A program made the position numbers and the translations under genes. This document shows, piece by piece, positions 1 to 11,094 of a stretch of DNA of 64,000 bases (position 1 is the stretch's first letter; every line of letters starts with the position of its first letter). The notes below the pieces were generated by a model. The model was not told where the DNA came from. It saw only the letters and a list, made by a program, of their open reading frames with translations, and searched no databases. This stretch comes from Acidimicrobiia bacterium. GTDB taxonomy: Bacteria > Actinomycetota > Acidimicrobiia > IMCC26256 > JAMXLJ01. The stretch lies in the NCBI GenBank assembly GCA_024281095.1, contig JAMXLJ010000093.1:1-64000 (forward strand), written 5' to 3'.

Positions 1-540
1 GACCAGATCATTCCGGCCGAGTGGCTCAAGCGCGTCGAGCGCACCGGGTTCGGCGAGGGTCTCTTCTCCGCGTGGCGCAAGAGCAGCGACTTCGTGTTGA
101 ACCAGGCGCGGTACCAGGGCGCCAACGTGCTCGTGGCGGGCCCGAACTTCGGCTGTGGCTCGTCACGCGAGCACGCGCCGTGGGCACTCGAGGACTACGG
201 GTTCCGGGCCGTGATCGCGCCGAGCTTCGCCGACATCTTCCGAGCCAACTGTCTGAAGATCGGCTTGCTCCCGGTGGCGCTGCCGCAGGAGACGGTGGAA
301 CGGCTGATGCGCGCCCTCGAGGACGATCCGTCGGTGGAGATCGTGATCGACGTCGAACGTCGACGGGTCGAGGCGCCCGCGGTCGGGGTCGACGAGGAAT
401 TCCCGCTCGACGACTTCACCCAGTACCGCTTGCTGAACGGTCTCGACGACATCGGCCTCACGCTCCGGCAGGAGGACCTCATCGGCAAGCACGAGGCGAC
501 GCGGCCCGACTACCTCCCGCACCTGGACCACACCGCCTGA
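1..540 (+). CDS. leuD: 3-isopropylmalate dehydratase small subunit (5' truncated by window edge)
   Basis: Frame 1 open from base 1; translation contains VLVAGPNFGCGSSREHAPWALEDYGFRAVIAPSFADIFRANCLKIGLLPV, typical of LeuD; adjacent to leuA. Confidence 0.95.
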   Translation, partial: DQIIPAEWLKRVERTGFGEGLFSAWRKSSDFVLNQARYQGANVLVAGPNFGCGSSREHAPWALEDYGFRAVIAPSFADIFRANCLKIGLLPVALPQETVERLMRALEDDPSVEIVIDVERRRVEAPAVGVDEEFPLDDFTQYRLLNGLDDIGLTLRQEDLIGKHEATRPDYLPHLDHTA

Positions 541-548
541 CCTCACGG

Positions 549-2105
549 TCAGGGGCCCACCTCGACGTCGCGCACCACTGGGTTCTCGCGGAGCCGAACG
601 ATCTTGTTGACCGCGTTCAGGTACGCGCGCGCGGACGCCTCGACCACGTCGGTGGAGACACCGCGGCCGGACACCTTGTGCCCGTCGGCCTGCAGTTGCA
701 CGACCACGTCGCCGAGCGCGTCACCACCACCCGTCACCGACGAGACGTTGAAGTCGAGCAGCGTGCCCCGCACGTCGGTGGCCGCCGCGATCGCCGCGAT
801 GGCCGCATCGATCATCCCGTTGCCCTCGCCGCTGGCCTCGACCTTGCCCGACCCGTCGCTCAGCACGACCCGTGCGGTCGGCGTGGAGGACGTACCGCCG
901 TTGAGATCGAGGCTGACCATGTCGTAGCGGTGCACGACACCGGTACCGAGCTCCTCGGCGACAATCGCCTCGAGGTCGGCCTCGGTGATCTGCACCTTGC
1001 GGTCGGCGAGCTCCTTGAACCGTGTGAACGCCTGGTTCAGCGCGTCGCCCTGGATGCGGATGCCCATCTTCGCCAGCGAGTCGGAGAAGGCGTGGCGCCC
1101 GGAGTGCTTCCCGAGCACGATCTGCGCCGCCTCTTGTCCGACGATGTTCGCGTCCATGATCTCGTAGGTCTCACGGTCGGCGAGGACGCCGTGCTGGTGG
1201 ATGCCCGACTCGTGTGCGAACGCGTTCCGCCCGACCACGGCCTTGTTGTACTGCACCGGATATCCCGTGAGCCGGGACACGATGCGCGACGTGCGGGCCA
1301 GCTCCTCGGTACGCACGCCGGTCTCGAGGCGCACGCCCGAGCGCTCGACGAAGTAGTCGCCACGCGTGTGGATCGCCATGACGATCTCCTCGAGCGCGGC
1401 GTTGCCGGCCCGCTCGCCGAGCCCGTTGATCGCGCACTCGACCTGTCGCGCGCCCGCAGCTACCGCGGCAAGCGAGTTGGCGACCGCGAGCCCCAGGTCG
1501 TTATGGCAGTGCGTCGAGACGACGTAGTCACCGTTGACGGTGTCGAGGATGTGACGGATCAGGCCCGCGTACTCCTCGGGGATCCCGTAACCCACCGTGT
1601 CGGGGATGTTGAGCGTCGTCGCGCCGTTGTCAACCGCGATCTGGAGCACCTCGCACATGAAGTCGACGTCGGAGCGGCTGCCGTCCTCGGGCGAGAACTC
1701 CACGTCGGCGGTGTATCCCCTCGCGCGTGACACACCCGACGCGGCCTCGGCCTTCACCTGGTCCTCCGTCATGCGGAGCTTCTTCTTCATGTGGATCGGC
1801 GACGTGGCGATGAAGACGTGGATGCGCGGGTTCTGCGCGTCGCGCACCGCTTCCCATGCCCGGTCGACATCCTTCAGGCCCGTGCGCGACAGCGCGGTGA
1901 TCACCGGACCGCGCACGGACCGGGCGATGGCCTCGACCGCGTCGAAGTCACCCTGGCTCGCGATCGGGAACCCCGCCTCGATGACGTCCACACCGAGACG
2001 AGCGAGCTGCTCGGCGATCTCCAGCTTTTCGGCCACGTCGAGCGAGATGCCGGGCGACTGCTCACCGTCGCGCAGCGTCGTATCGAAGATCCTCACCCGT
2101 TCCAT
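549..2105 (-). CDS. leuA: 2-isopropylmalate synthase
   Basis: 518 aa; [54 protein letters not shown]-terminal regulatory domain. Confidence 0.95.
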   Translation of the reverse strand: MERVRIFDTTLRDGEQSPGISLDVAEKLEIAEQLARLGVDVIEAGFPIASQGDFDAVEAIARSVRGPVITALSRTGLKDVDRAWEAVRDAQNPRIHVFIATSPIHMKKKLRMTEDQVKAEAASGVSRARGYTADVEFSPEDGSRSDVDFMCEVLQIAVDNGATTLNIPDTVGYGIPEEYAGLIRHILDTVNGDYVVSTHCHNDLGLAVANSLAAVAAGARQVECAINGLGERAGNAALEEIVMAIHTRGDYFVERSGVRLETGVRTEELARTSRIVSRLTGYPVQYNKAVVGRNAFAHESGIHQHGVLADRETYEIMDANIVGQEAAQIVLGKHSGRHAFSDSLAKMGIRIQGDALNQAFTRFKELADRKVQITEADLEAIVAEELGTGVVHRYDMVSLDLNGGTSSTPTARVVLSDGSGKVEASGEGNGMIDAAIAAIAAATDVRGTLLDFNVSSVTGGGDALGDVVVQLQADGHKVSGRGVSTDVVEASARAYLNAVNKIVRLRENPVVRDVEVGP

Positions 2106-2140
2106 GTCGTCACCTCGGTCGTACGGGTTTCACGGCAAAC

Positions 2141-2172
2141 AAAAACCTCCTCGGCCGGAAGGCACGAGGAGG
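2141..2172 (-). terminator. Rho-independent terminator of the leuA leader (attenuator)
   Basis: Minus strand reads CCTCCTCG-TGCCTTCCGGC-CGAGGAGG-TTTTTG: 8-bp stem followed by a T run, upstream of the leuA start. Confidence 0.8.
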
Positions 2173-2177
2173 CGTCC

Positions 2178-2200
2178 GCGAGCACCGGGCGGGTGCTCGC
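2178..2200 (-). promoter_or_regulatory. Upstream hairpin of the leuA attenuator
   Basis: GCGAGCACC/GGTGCTCGC perfect 9-bp stem between the leader ORF and the terminator. Confidence 0.65.
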
Positions 2201-2202
2201 AA

Positions 2203-2244
2203 CTAGGGAAGCAGCAGGGTCGCGAAGCGCAGGTCCTGAGTCAT
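2203..2244 (-). CDS. Leucine leader peptide MTQDLRFATLLLP
   Basis: 13-aa ORF on the minus strand (ATGACTCAGGACCTGCGCTTCGCGACCCTGCTGCTTCCCTAG) with 4 Leu codons, three consecutive, followed by hairpin, terminator and leuA. Confidence 0.75.
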   Translation of the reverse strand: MTQDLRFATLLLP

Positions 2245-2317
2245 AAGGCGACACAGTTTGCCAGGTCTACGCGATATCCGTCAATTGCGCGCGTCCACGC
2301 GGCAGAATCAATTGCCC

Positions 2318-2680
2318 GTGAAGACGTTGATGCGATCCCTGCGTGTCCTCGCGCTGCTCGCCGCGGCGCTCGGTGTGTGGCGGCTGCTCGTCTCGCGCGG
2401 CTCCAACGTCTCGGTCATCGAGTCGCAACCGGGGGAGCCCGCGCCGCGACCGGCGCCGAAGCTCACCGTCGTGCCCGAGCCCGAGATCGACCTCACGGAC
2501 CCCGACTGGGCCGAGCCGGTCGACGGCGAGGTCGCCCCGGGGTATCCCGTCAAGGGCAAGGTCGGCAGCGGCATCTATCACGTGCCCGGGGGCCTGAGCT
2601 ACGACCGCACCATCCCCGACCGCTGCTACGCGACGCCGGAGGACGCGGAGGCCGACGGTCTCCGACCCGCCAAGCTCTGA
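2318..2680 (+). CDS. Small membrane-anchored protein with C-terminal YPVKGKVGSGIYHVPGG...CYATPEDAEADG motif (sunset-domain-like)
   Basis: GTG start; N-terminal hydrophobic segment; recognisable C-terminal motif. Confidence 0.7.
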   Translation: MKTLMRSLRVLALLAAALGVWRLLVSRGSNVSVIESQPGEPAPRPAPKLTVVPEPEIDLTDPDWAEPVDGEVAPGYPVKGKVGSGIYHVPGGLSYDRTIPDRCYATPEDAEADGLRPAKL

Positions 2681-2693
2681 CCCCGCATCACGA

Positions 2694-2736
2694 GTCGGGT
2701 GGTTCGGCCGCCGTATCCGTGCCGCGAGGTCCCGAC
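2694..2736. repeat. Possible degenerate member of the convergent-intergenic hairpin family
   Basis: GTCGGG...CCCGAC stem with CCGCCGTA...CCGCGAGGTCCCGAC resembling the element at 20419-20462; between convergent ORFs. Confidence 0.35.
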
Positions 2737-2753
2737 CGGCGAGGCGCCGGCGG

Positions 2754-4340
2754 TCAGCCGAGCTCGATCGCCTTGGCGTCGAGGATGCCCGGCTCGGCCC
2801 GAAGCTGCTCGACGAGCTCGGTCGGCACCGTGCTCGACGTCGTGAGGGCCATCATCGCGGCCTCACCGCTCGGGCTCTTGCCCACCCGCATGTCCGCGAT
2901 GTTGATCCCCGCTCCGCCGACGATCATCCCGACCCGGCCGATCATCCCGGGCCGGTCCGCGTTGCGCACGATCAGCAGGTGACTGGCCGGCGGGATGTCG
3001 ATCACGTGGTCGTCGATGCCGACGATGCGGGGCTCGTCGTCGCGCCCGACGAGCGTGCCGTCGACGTGGACTGCCCGACCACCGACCTGACCGCGCAACG
3101 TCACGAGGTTGACGAACGAGCGCGCCGACGAGGAGGTCGTCTCGCGCACGTTGAGGCCACGGTCACGGGCCAGCTGCGGCGCGTTGACGAACGTGACGGG
3201 CTCGTCGACGACCGGCCCGAGGACGCCGCGCAGTACCGCCAGCGTCAGCACGCTGCAGTCGTAATCGGCGATCTGACCCTCGTAGGTCACTTCGAGCGTG
3301 TCGACCATCCCGCCGGCGAGGCCCGTGAACAGCGCGCCGAGCCGCTCGGCCAGGGGCAGGAACGGCCGCACCGTCGAGGACGCCTCCGCCGCGGCGACGT
3401 TGACCGCGAACGGCACGAAGTCGCCGTTGAGCGCGAGCACGACCTGCTCCGCGATGGTGACGCCCGCCTTGTCCTGCGCCTCGGCCGTCGATGCGCCGAG
3501 ATGCGGCGTCACCACGACGTGGTCGAGCTCGAACAACGGCGACTCGGTTGTCGGCTCGGTGGCGAAGACGTCGAGCGCGGCACCGGCGACACGGCCATCG
3601 CGCACCGCGTGTGCGAGCGCGGCCTCGTCGACGATCGCGCCCCGGGCAGTGTTGACGATCCGTAACGTCGGCTTCGCACGCGCGAGTACGTCGGCACCGA
3701 TGAGACCGATCGTCTCGCGTGTCTTGGGCAGATGGATCGTGAGGAAGTCCGCGTCGGCGACGAGGTCGCCGAGGTCGGGCACGAGTTGCACGCCGAGCTG
3801 GCGCGCCCGATCGGACGAGACGTACGGGTCGTACGCGCTGAGCCGCATCCCGAACGCAAGGGCCCGTTGCGCGACGAGCACACCGACGCGACCGAGGCCG
3901 ACGATACCGAGCGTCTTTCCGTGGAGCTCCACGCCTTCCCAGCGCGAGCGGTTCCACGCTCCGGCCTTCAAGTCGGCGTTGGCCTGCGGAATGTTGCGTG
4001 CCTGCGCGAGCATCAACGCGATCGTGTGCTCCGCTGCGGACAGCACGTTCGACTGCGGCGCGTTCACCACCATGACGCCCCGCCGGGTTGCGGCCTCCAC
4101 GTCGACGTTGTCGAGGCCGATGCCCGCCCGCCCCACCACGACGAGCTGGGACCCCGCGTCGAGTACTTCGGCGGTGACCCGCGTCGCGCTGCGGATGATC
4201 AGGGCGGCCGCGCCCTCGACCGCCTCGATCAGCTCGTCGGGTGACAGGCCGAGCCGCTCGTCGACCTCGAAGCCGGCCTCCCTGAGCGCGTCGAGACCAC
4301 GGGGTGCGAGCTGCTCGGTGACGAGAACACGGTCGGCCAT
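2754..4340 (-). CDS. serA: D-3-phosphoglycerate dehydrogenase
   Basis: MADRVLVTEQLAPRGLDALREAG...GLGRVGVLVAQRALAFGM...NTARGAIVDEAAL; C-terminal ACT domain; ORF track start is over-extended. Confidence 0.95.
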   Translation of the reverse strand: MADRVLVTEQLAPRGLDALREAGFEVDERLGLSPDELIEAVEGAAALIIRSATRVTAEVLDAGSQLVVVGRAGIGLDNVDVEAATRRGVMVVNAPQSNVLSAAEHTIALMLAQARNIPQANADLKAGAWNRSRWEGVELHGKTLGIVGLGRVGVLVAQRALAFGMRLSAYDPYVSSDRARQLGVQLVPDLGDLVADADFLTIHLPKTRETIGLIGADVLARAKPTLRIVNTARGAIVDEAALAHAVRDGRVAGAALDVFATEPTTESPLFELDHVVVTPHLGASTAEAQDKAGVTIAEQVVLALNGDFVPFAVNVAAAEASSTVRPFLPLAERLGALFTGLAGGMVDTLEVTYEGQIADYDCSVLTLAVLRGVLGPVVDEPVTFVNAPQLARDRGLNVRETTSSSARSFVNLVTLRGQVGGRAVHVDGTLVGRDDEPRIVGIDDHVIDIPPASHLLIVRNADRPGMIGRVGMIVGGAGINIADMRVGKSPSGEAAMMALTTSSTVPTELVEQLRAEPGILDAKAIELG

Positions 4341-4375
4341 CGGCTCGAGGGTAACTGGTGCCGGTGTCGGCGCCG

Positions 4376-5581
4376 TCAGCCGAGGAGCTCGGCCATCCGC
4401 GACACGCCCTCTTCGAGGTCGTCGTCTCCGAGGGCGAACGACATACGCGCGTAGCCCGGGGCGCCGAAGGCCTCGCCGGGCACGATCGCGACCTTCACCT
4501 CCTCGAGCACGAGCTCGCAGAGCGCCAACGTGTCGGCGGGGCGCCGGCCGGCGATGTCGCGTTCGAGCACGCCGGCGAAGTTCGGGAAGCAGTAGAACGC
4601 CCCCTGGGGCTCGAGGCACGCGACGCCGTCGATCTTCACGAGCAGCTCGTGCATACGACGACCCCGTCGGGCGAACGCCGCCCGCATCTGGGCGACCGCC
4701 TCGAGATCGCCGGTGAGCGCGGCAACGGCGGCGCGTTGCGCGACGTTCGACACGTTGGACGTCACGTGCGACTGCAGGTTCCCGGCCGCGGTGATGACGT
4801 CGCGTGGCCCGATCATCCATCCGACTCGCCACCCGGTCATCGCGTAGGTCTTCGCGACACCGTTGACCACGACACAACGGTCGGCGAGCTCGGGTACGAC
4901 CACGGGCATCGAGGTGAATTCGTGATCGCCGAATGTCAGGTGCTCGTAGATCTCGTCCGTGACGACCCAGACGCCGCGCTCGACCGCCCACCGTCCGATC
5001 GCCTCGACTTCGTGACGCGGGTACACCGCGCCCGTCGGGTTGCTCGGCGAGACGAACAGCAGCGCCTTCGTGCGCTCCGTGCACGCCGCGTCGAGTTGCT
5101 CGATCGTGACTCGGAAGCCGCTCGCCTCGCTGGTGGGAATGGCGACCGGGATGCCGTCGGCGAGCGCGATCGCCTCTGGATACGTGGTCCAGTACGGGGC
5201 GGGCAGCAGCACCTCGTCGCCGGGATCGAGCAGCGTCTGGAACGTGTTGTAGACGGCCTGCTTGCCGCCGTTCGTGACGAGCACGTCGGCGGCCGCGACC
5301 TCGAGCCCCGAGTCCCGCGCCGTCTTGGCCGCGACCGCTTCACGCAGCTCGGGAAGCCCCGGCGTCGGTGAGTAGCGGTGGTTGCGCGGATCGCGGCACG
5401 CGGCGACGGCGGCCTCCACGATGTGGTCCGGCGTGGGGAAGTCGGGCTCCCCGGCGCCGAAGCCGATGACGTCCTCGCCGGCGGCCTTGAGCGCCTTGGC
5501 CTTGGCGTCGACGGCCAAGGTGGCCGACTCGGTGATCGCGGCGATCTTGCGGGAGATCCGGGTCCCGGTGGTGGGGGTCAC
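4376..5581 (-). CDS. Pyridoxal phosphate-dependent aminotransferase (aspartate aminotransferase family)
   Basis: [66 protein letters not shown]-Lys motif; GTG start chosen. Confidence 0.93.
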   Translation of the reverse strand: MTPTTGTRISRKIAAITESATLAVDAKAKALKAAGEDVIGFGAGEPDFPTPDHIVEAAVAACRDPRNHRYSPTPGLPELREAVAAKTARDSGLEVAAADVLVTNGGKQAVYNTFQTLLDPGDEVLLPAPYWTTYPEAIALADGIPVAIPTSEASGFRVTIEQLDAACTERTKALLFVSPSNPTGAVYPRHEVEAIGRWAVERGVWVVTDEIYEHLTFGDHEFTSMPVVVPELADRCVVVNGVAKTYAMTGWRVGWMIGPRDVITAAGNLQSHVTSNVSNVAQRAAVAALTGDLEAVAQMRAAFARRGRRMHELLVKIDGVACLEPQGAFYCFPNFAGVLERDIAGRRPADTLALCELVLEEVKVAIVPGEAFGAPGYARMSFALGDDDLEEGVSRMAELLG

Positions 5582-5681
5582 CCCGCCATCCTCGCACGTG
5601 CCCAGCCCGCGGCTCGACGCGTTTGCACCCACGGCACCATGTCGCACTTTCGCCGGCCCGGCGCCTACCCTGTCCGGCCGG

Positions 5682-6935
5682 ATGTTTCGGCGCGCCTGCG
5701 TCCTCCTCCTCGTTGTGGCCGGCCTCGTCGGCGCGCTCGCCGCGCCGGTTGCCGCGGCGAACAACGGCTCGCCCACGCACTCGTCGCGCGCGTCGCGCTC
5801 GACCGAGGTATCCGGGGAATGGACGCCCCCGGCCCCACGGGCCTACGTCGTCTTCGACCAGGACACCGGCACCATCCTCGCGTCGACCAACGAGCACCAG
5901 ATCTTCCTCACCGCGTCGACGGTGAAGCTCATGACCGCGTTGACTGCGCTCACGAAGCTGCCGCTGTCGAGCACGGTGACGGTCAGCCCGCGCGCGGCGA
6001 GCATGCCTGCGATGGACATCGGCGCGAAGCCCGGCCAGGTGTGGAAGCTCGACGACATGCTCCACGCGCTGCTGATGATCTCGGGCAACGACGCGGCGTA
6101 CGCAATCGCCGAGCGAGCCGGGGGCACCGTCGAAGGGTTCGCCGCGTTGATGAACGCGACCGGCAAGGAGCTCGGCCTGCGCGACAGCATGTTCAGCGAC
6201 CCGGCCGGGCTCGACGGCCGTGAGGGCCTCGGCGGTGGGAGCCGCATGTCGGCCTACGACCTCGCGGTGGTGGCGCGCAACGCGCGGGCCGTCCCGGAGA
6301 TCGCGTCGATCGTGCGCCTCTCGCGCTACAAGTTCACGGGCCCCGACGGCGCGCACGACCTGAGCAACCACAACAACTCGTTCCTGCTCAAGTACTCGGG
6401 TGCCGACGGTATGAAGACGGGCTACACGAGCCTGGCCCAGAACTCGCTCGCCGCCTCGGCGACGCGCAATGGGCGCACGCTCATCGCGGTGATGCTGGGC
6501 TCCGACGGCGGCGAGCTCGGCACCGCGCGTTGGGCGATGACATTGCTCGACTCGGCCTTTCGCACGGCGCCAGCTTCGGCGGGAACGGGCGAGGTGCTGC
6601 CGCCCGTGAAGGTCTTCACCGCCGACGCACGCGCCGGCCTGCTCGATGGGCTCGCCCGGCCGCTCGGCAGCAGCGGCCTCGCGGGCGCGGCTCAGACCGG
6701 CAACACACCGGCGGCCGCGGGGAAGGCGGTGCCCGAGGGCGGCGTCGTGGTCGCGGGCCAACGAGCGTCGACGCCGGTCTCGAGCCACGCGGGCGGCAGC
6801 TCGCTCACGCGGTACGTCGTCGGCGCGGTGATCGTGCTGTTGCTCGTCCTGCTGGTGCTGCGCCGGCGGGCCATCGTGCGCCGGCGCCGGCGGGTCCGGA
6901 GCCGCGCCCGCCGGGCGGCCTGGGAAGAGGCCTGA
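5682..6935 (+). CDS. D-alanyl-D-alanine carboxypeptidase (serine-type, S11)
   Basis: Signal peptide; [16 protein letters not shown] (SxxK), [11 protein letters not shown] (SxN), [15 protein letters not shown] (KTG); C-terminal TM. Confidence 0.93.
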   Translation: MFRRACVLLLVVAGLVGALAAPVAAANNGSPTHSSRASRSTEVSGEWTPPAPRAYVVFDQDTGTILASTNEHQIFLTASTVKLMTALTALTKLPLSSTVTVSPRAASMPAMDIGAKPGQVWKLDDMLHALLMISGNDAAYAIAERAGGTVEGFAALMNATGKELGLRDSMFSDPAGLDGREGLGGGSRMSAYDLAVVARNARAVPEIASIVRLSRYKFTGPDGAHDLSNHNNSFLLKYSGADGMKTGYTSLAQNSLAASATRNGRTLIAVMLGSDGGELGTARWAMTLLDSAFRTAPASAGTGEVLPPVKVFTADARAGLLDGLARPLGSSGLAGAAQTGNTPAAAGKAVPEGGVVVAGQRASTPVSSHAGGSSLTRYVVGAVIVLLLVLLVLRRRAIVRRRRRVRSRARRAAWEEA

Positions 6936-6941
6936 GGCGGC

Positions 6942-8189
6942 TCAGGCGACTGCGCTCGGCTGCGTCAAGTACGTCAGTCGCTCGTCGTTGGAGAAGATCT
7001 CCTCGATGGGCTGCTGCAGGTTGAGGCGACGCTGCACGACGCGCACCTCGTTCTCCTGATTCCACAACGAGAGTGTGATCACGACACCGCTGTCGCCGGC
7101 CCGGGCCGTGCGCCCGGAGCGGTGCAGGTACGTCTTGTGATCGTCGGCGGGGTCGTAGTGCACCACGACGTCGATGTCGTCGACGTGGATACCGCGTGCC
7201 GCGACGTCGGTAGCGACGAGCACGGCGAGCTTGCCCTCGGAGAAGTCCGCGAGCGCCTTCTCACGCGCGCCCTGCCGCAGGTCGCCGTGGATCGCTCCGG
7301 CGCGCACGCCTTCGCGGCGGAGGTCGCTCACGAGGCGGTCGGCACCGCGCTTCGTGCGCACGAACATCAACGTGCGCCCCGCGCCGCGGGCGATCGACGC
7401 CGCGACACGCACCTTGTCCATCTGGTGGACGAGGAAGAAGTGATGCCGCATCTCCTCGACGGTCGCCTCCTTCGACGCAACCTCGTGGAACACCGGGTCG
7501 TCCATGTAGCGCCGCACGAGTTGGTTGACCGCGCCGTCGAGTGTCGCCGAGAACAGCAGCGTCTGGTGGCTGCGCTTGATGCGGTAGAGGATCTTCTGCA
7601 CCTGCGGCATGAAGCCCATGTCGGCCATGCGGTCGGCTTCGTCGAGGACGAGCACCTCCACCGCGTCGACCGACAGCTCGTCGCGCTCGAGAAGGTCGAT
7701 CAGGCGGCCGGGCGTGCCGATCACCACATCGACACCCTTGCGGAGTGCGCCCACCTGGCGGTCCATCGACACGCCGCCGTAGACCGCGCGCACGGTGACA
7801 CCGCGGCGCCGGCCGAGGGTCACGAGGACGTCGGCGACCTGGTTCGCGAGCTCGCGGGTGGGGACGAGGACGAGCCCGGTAGGCCGCCGGGGCTCCGCCT
7901 TGGCGACCCGCTGCAGCATCGGCAGGCCGAAGGCGAGCGTCTTGCCCGAACCGGTTTTCGCCTTGCCGCAGAGATCACGCCCGGCGAGGGCGTCGGGGAT
8001 GGTCAGTGCCTGGATGGGGAAGGGGCTCTCGATCCCGTCGGCGGCGAGCGCCGCGACGAGGTCAGGGGAGACGCCAAGCGTCTCGAACGTTGCCAAGGGG
8101 TGCTCCGTCTCGTCGTCGTCTGCGCGTCGGGTCGAGCTCGAAGGGCGACGGCGCCGACGGAAGTCGACGATTCGAGGTACTCGGCCCAT
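6942..8189 (-). CDS. DEAD/DEAH-box RNA helicase
   Basis: AKTGSGKTLAFGLPML, PTRELANQV, VLDEADRM, SATL, HRSGRTARAG; internal start chosen. Confidence 0.95.
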   Translation of the reverse strand: MGRVPRIVDFRRRRRPSSSTRRADDDETEHPLATFETLGVSPDLVAALAADGIESPFPIQALTIPDALAGRDLCGKAKTGSGKTLAFGLPMLQRVAKAEPRRPTGLVLVPTRELANQVADVLVTLGRRRGVTVRAVYGGVSMDRQVGALRKGVDVVIGTPGRLIDLLERDELSVDAVEVLVLDEADRMADMGFMPQVQKILYRIKRSHQTLLFSATLDGAVNQLVRRYMDDPVFHEVASKEATVEEMRHHFFLVHQMDKVRVAASIARGAGRTLMFVRTKRGADRLVSDLRREGVRAGAIHGDLRQGAREKALADFSEGKLAVLVATDVAARGIHVDDIDVVVHYDPADDHKTYLHRSGRTARAGDSGVVITLSLWNQENEVRVVQRRLNLQQPIEEIFSNDERLTYLTQPSAVA

Positions 8190-8343
8190 GGTCGAGCGAA
8201 AGGAGGCTCGTCGACCACGCTCCGTCCAGCATACCGGGCCGGCGGGCCGATCTGGCTGTTCCTGGGATTCGAGCGTCATGAGCGGCCAGCATGAGCGGCC
8301 GGCGTCAGGAGCGGATCTGCACGGAACGGCGTACGCTGCCACG

Positions 8344-8745
8344 GTGCCGCGGATCGACCACGTGAACCTCGGTGTCCCGGTCGACGGTCTCGACCGGGAG
8401 GCGGCGTTCCTCGTCGACATGCTCGGCTACCGGCGGGTCGAGGGCGGCCCCGAGGCGCAGGGTTTCGGGACCCTCTGGTGGTTCGAGGGCGACGACGGCA
8501 GCCAGGTGCACCTGAGCCCCGACCCCGAGCACCGCCCCCCGGCCCGGGCTCATACCGCCATCCACCTCGACGACGCCTTCGAGGCGACCCTGCAACGTCT
8601 GCGCGACGACGGCCGGGACTGCGGCGAGATCGCCTTCGACGGGTACCGCCACGCCTTCACGCGGGACCCGGCCGGCAACACGTGGGAGCTCATCGGGCCG
8701 GTCGACGCGGCCGCACGAGCGAATTCCCCGGCCCGCTCCGGCTGA
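8344..8745 (+). CDS. VOC (glyoxalase/bleomycin-resistance) family protein
   Basis: IDHVNLGVPVDGLDREAAFLVDMLGYRRV...HAFTRDPAGNTWELIGP. Confidence 0.85.
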   Translation: MPRIDHVNLGVPVDGLDREAAFLVDMLGYRRVEGGPEAQGFGTLWWFEGDDGSQVHLSPDPEHRPPARAHTAIHLDDAFEATLQRLRDDGRDCGEIAFDGYRHAFTRDPAGNTWELIGPVDAAARANSPARSG

Positions 8746-8813
8746 CCTGCTGCCCGACGCCGGGCAGCCGATGCGGCCGGCGGCGGGGGGCCGTCTGGTA
8801 GGCATGGCGCCCG

Positions 8814-9548
8814 ATGCCGGAGGTCACCGCGGCGACGTTCAACATGCATTGGGGCCGCGACAAGAAGGGCCGCCCCTACGACGTGGTCGACGTCTGCCGC
8901 CGTCTGGATGCCGACGTCATCGCGCTCGAGGAGATGTGGCGTCCGAACGGCGGCCCTTGCGTCGTCGACGAAGCGGCCGCGCAACTCGGCTACACCCTCG
9001 TCGAGCAGCCACTCTCGCCGGACAACTTCGAGGAGCGCCCGAAGGCCATCGTGCTGCCGCCCGGACCGCCGGGCACGTGGGGCGTCGGCATCCTCACCCG
9101 GCTCCCCGTTCGCGAACGCTTCACGGTGGACCTGGGGCATGCACTGGGTGATCACGTCGAGCGCCGGATCGCGCTGTGTGTCGAGGTCGACGCGCAGGGC
9201 GCAGCGTTCGTGTTCGCGGCGGTGCACGCGTCACACCGGCTCTACGGTTCGCCGCCGCAACTGTTGCGACTCGCGCGCGCGCTCGACGAACGCGGCCAGG
9301 CGAGTGTGATCGCGGGCGACTGCAACATGTGGGGCTTCGTCCTCGCACCGCTGCTCCGCGGTCGCGAGCGGGCTGTGCGCGGCGCGACGTGGCCGGCGCG
9401 ACGTCCGCACAGCCAGATCGACCACATCTGGGTCTCGTCGGGCATCGCCGCGGTCGAGGGCGGCGTCCTCGACCCGGTCGGCTCCGACCACCGGCCGATC
9501 CGCGCCCGTCTTCGCGTTCCCGCTGAAACCACCGCCTCGCGTCGGTAA
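8814..9548 (+). CDS. Endonuclease/exonuclease/phosphatase family protein
   Basis: [13 protein letters not shown]...ALEEMW...[10 protein letters not shown]...QIDHIWVS...SDHRPI. Confidence 0.85.
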   Translation: MPEVTAATFNMHWGRDKKGRPYDVVDVCRRLDADVIALEEMWRPNGGPCVVDEAAAQLGYTLVEQPLSPDNFEERPKAIVLPPGPPGTWGVGILTRLPVRERFTVDLGHALGDHVERRIALCVEVDAQGAAFVFAAVHASHRLYGSPPQLLRLARALDERGQASVIAGDCNMWGFVLAPLLRGRERAVRGATWPARRPHSQIDHIWVSSGIAAVEGGVLDPVGSDHRPIRARLRVPAETTASRR

Positions 9549-9558
9549 AGTCCCGCGC

Positions 9559-10641
9559 GTGAACGAAGTACGAGGCGTCGTCGCACGCGCGAAGGGCGAA
9601 CCGGTAACGGTCGAGACGGTCGTGGTACCCGATCCGGGCGTGGGCGAAGTGCTCGTACGCGTTCAGGCCTGCGGCGTCTGCCACACGGACCTGCACTACC
9701 GCGAGGGCGCCATCAACGACGACTTCCCCTTCCTCCTGGGCCACGAGGCGGCGGGAATCATCGAGACCGTGGGCGAGGGGGTCACCGAGGTCGCTCCGGG
9801 CGACTTCGTGATCCTGAACTGGCGCGCGGTGTGCGGCGAATGTCGTTCCTGCCGGCGGGGCCGGCCCTGGTACTGCTTCTCGACGGCCAACGCGACGCAG
9901 AAGATGACGCTCGGCGACGGCACACCGCTCAGCGCCGCGCTCGGTATCGGCGCGTTCGCCGAGAAGACACTCGTCGCGGCCGGACAGGCCACGAAGGTCG
10001 ACCCGCGTGCGCGCCCGGAAGCAGCCGGACTGCTCGGCTGCGGGGTGATGGCGGGCCTCGGTGCCGCGATGCTCACCGGCGAGGTGCGCCGTGGCGACAC
10101 CGTCGCGGTGTTCGGTTGCGGCGGGGTCGGGAACGCCGCGATTGCGGGCGCGCGTCTCGCGGGTGCGGCACGTGTCATCGCGATCGACATCGACGCGCGC
10201 AAGCTCGTGTGGGCCAAGGAGTTCGGCGCGACCGACGTCGTCGATTCCCGCGAGACAGACCCGGTGGAAGCCGTGAAGTCGCTCACCGACGGCAACGGGG
10301 CCGACGTGTGCATCGAAGCCGTGGGCCGCCCGGAGGTGATGGAACAGGCGTTCTACGCGCGCGATCTCGCGGGCACCCTCGTGCAAGTCGGCGTGCCCGA
10401 TCCCTCGATGCGCGTGGAGCTTCCCATGATCGAGTTCTTCGGCCGCGGCGGCGCGCTCAAGCCGAGCTGGTACGGCGACTGCCTTCCGAGCCGCGACTTC
10501 CCCGCGCTCATCGATCTCTACCTCCAGGGCCGGCTCGATCTCGACCGGTTCGTCAGCGAGACGATCGACCTCGACGGTGTCGAGGACGCGTTCCACAAGA
10601 TGGAGCGCGGCGAGGTGCTGCGCTCGGTGGTCGTCCTCTAG
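9559..10641 (+). CDS. S-(hydroxymethyl)mycothiol dehydrogenase / Zn-dependent alcohol dehydrogenase
   Basis: [70 protein letters not shown]. Confidence 0.88.
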   Translation: MNEVRGVVARAKGEPVTVETVVVPDPGVGEVLVRVQACGVCHTDLHYREGAINDDFPFLLGHEAAGIIETVGEGVTEVAPGDFVILNWRAVCGECRSCRRGRPWYCFSTANATQKMTLGDGTPLSAALGIGAFAEKTLVAAGQATKVDPRARPEAAGLLGCGVMAGLGAAMLTGEVRRGDTVAVFGCGGVGNAAIAGARLAGAARVIAIDIDARKLVWAKEFGATDVVDSRETDPVEAVKSLTDGNGADVCIEAVGRPEVMEQAFYARDLAGTLVQVGVPDPSMRVELPMIEFFGRGGALKPSWYGDCLPSRDFPALIDLYLQGRLDLDRFVSETIDLDGVEDAFHKMERGEVLRSVVVL

Positions 10642-10667
10642 TCCTTCCGCCACTCGCGTGCACGCGG

Positions 10668-11012
10668 CTAACAACCGAGACACGTCTTGCGGAACAGCTC
10701 CTTGCCGTCGACCGCGCCGACGAAGTCGCCCTTGCTCCCGGACTTGTCGTCGGTCGTGCCCGTCAGCGCGACCGTGTGCCCGTTCGTCGTAGTGCCTTGG
10801 CACGACACGGACACGCGGGTGCCGCTGCTGTTCGTGGCTCTCGCCGTGCAACGCAAGCCGTCCTTGATCGGGAACCCCCGATCCTTGAACTCCTTCGCGC
10901 CCCCGATGGCCACCGCGTTACGCACTGCGGTCTCACTGATCGCCTTGCGCTGCCCCGATGTACAGCCGGTGACGACGAGCGCGCCGGCAATGACGAGCAC
11001 GACGATCCGCAT
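10668..11012 (-). CDS. Small secreted lipoprotein (DUF4333-like)
   Basis: MRIVVLVIAGALVVTGCTSG lipobox; ~114 aa; paired cysteines. Confidence 0.6.
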   Translation of the reverse strand: MRIVVLVIAGALVVTGCTSGQRKAISETAVRNAVAIGGAKEFKDRGFPIKDGLRCTARATNSSGTRVSVSCQGTTTNGHTVALTGTTDDKSGSKGDFVGAVDGKELFRKTCLGC

Positions 11013-11094
11013 GCCCCGAGGGTTCCCAGGCGGACGGCACGGCATGCGCGGCCATGGACGGTTCCGCGCCCACCTCGTTGGGTAACTCCGGACC

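Noticed and set aside
9121-10851. 576-aa minus-strand ORF
   Set aside because: Antisense to the well-supported alcohol dehydrogenase and exonuclease-family genes; no recognisable domain
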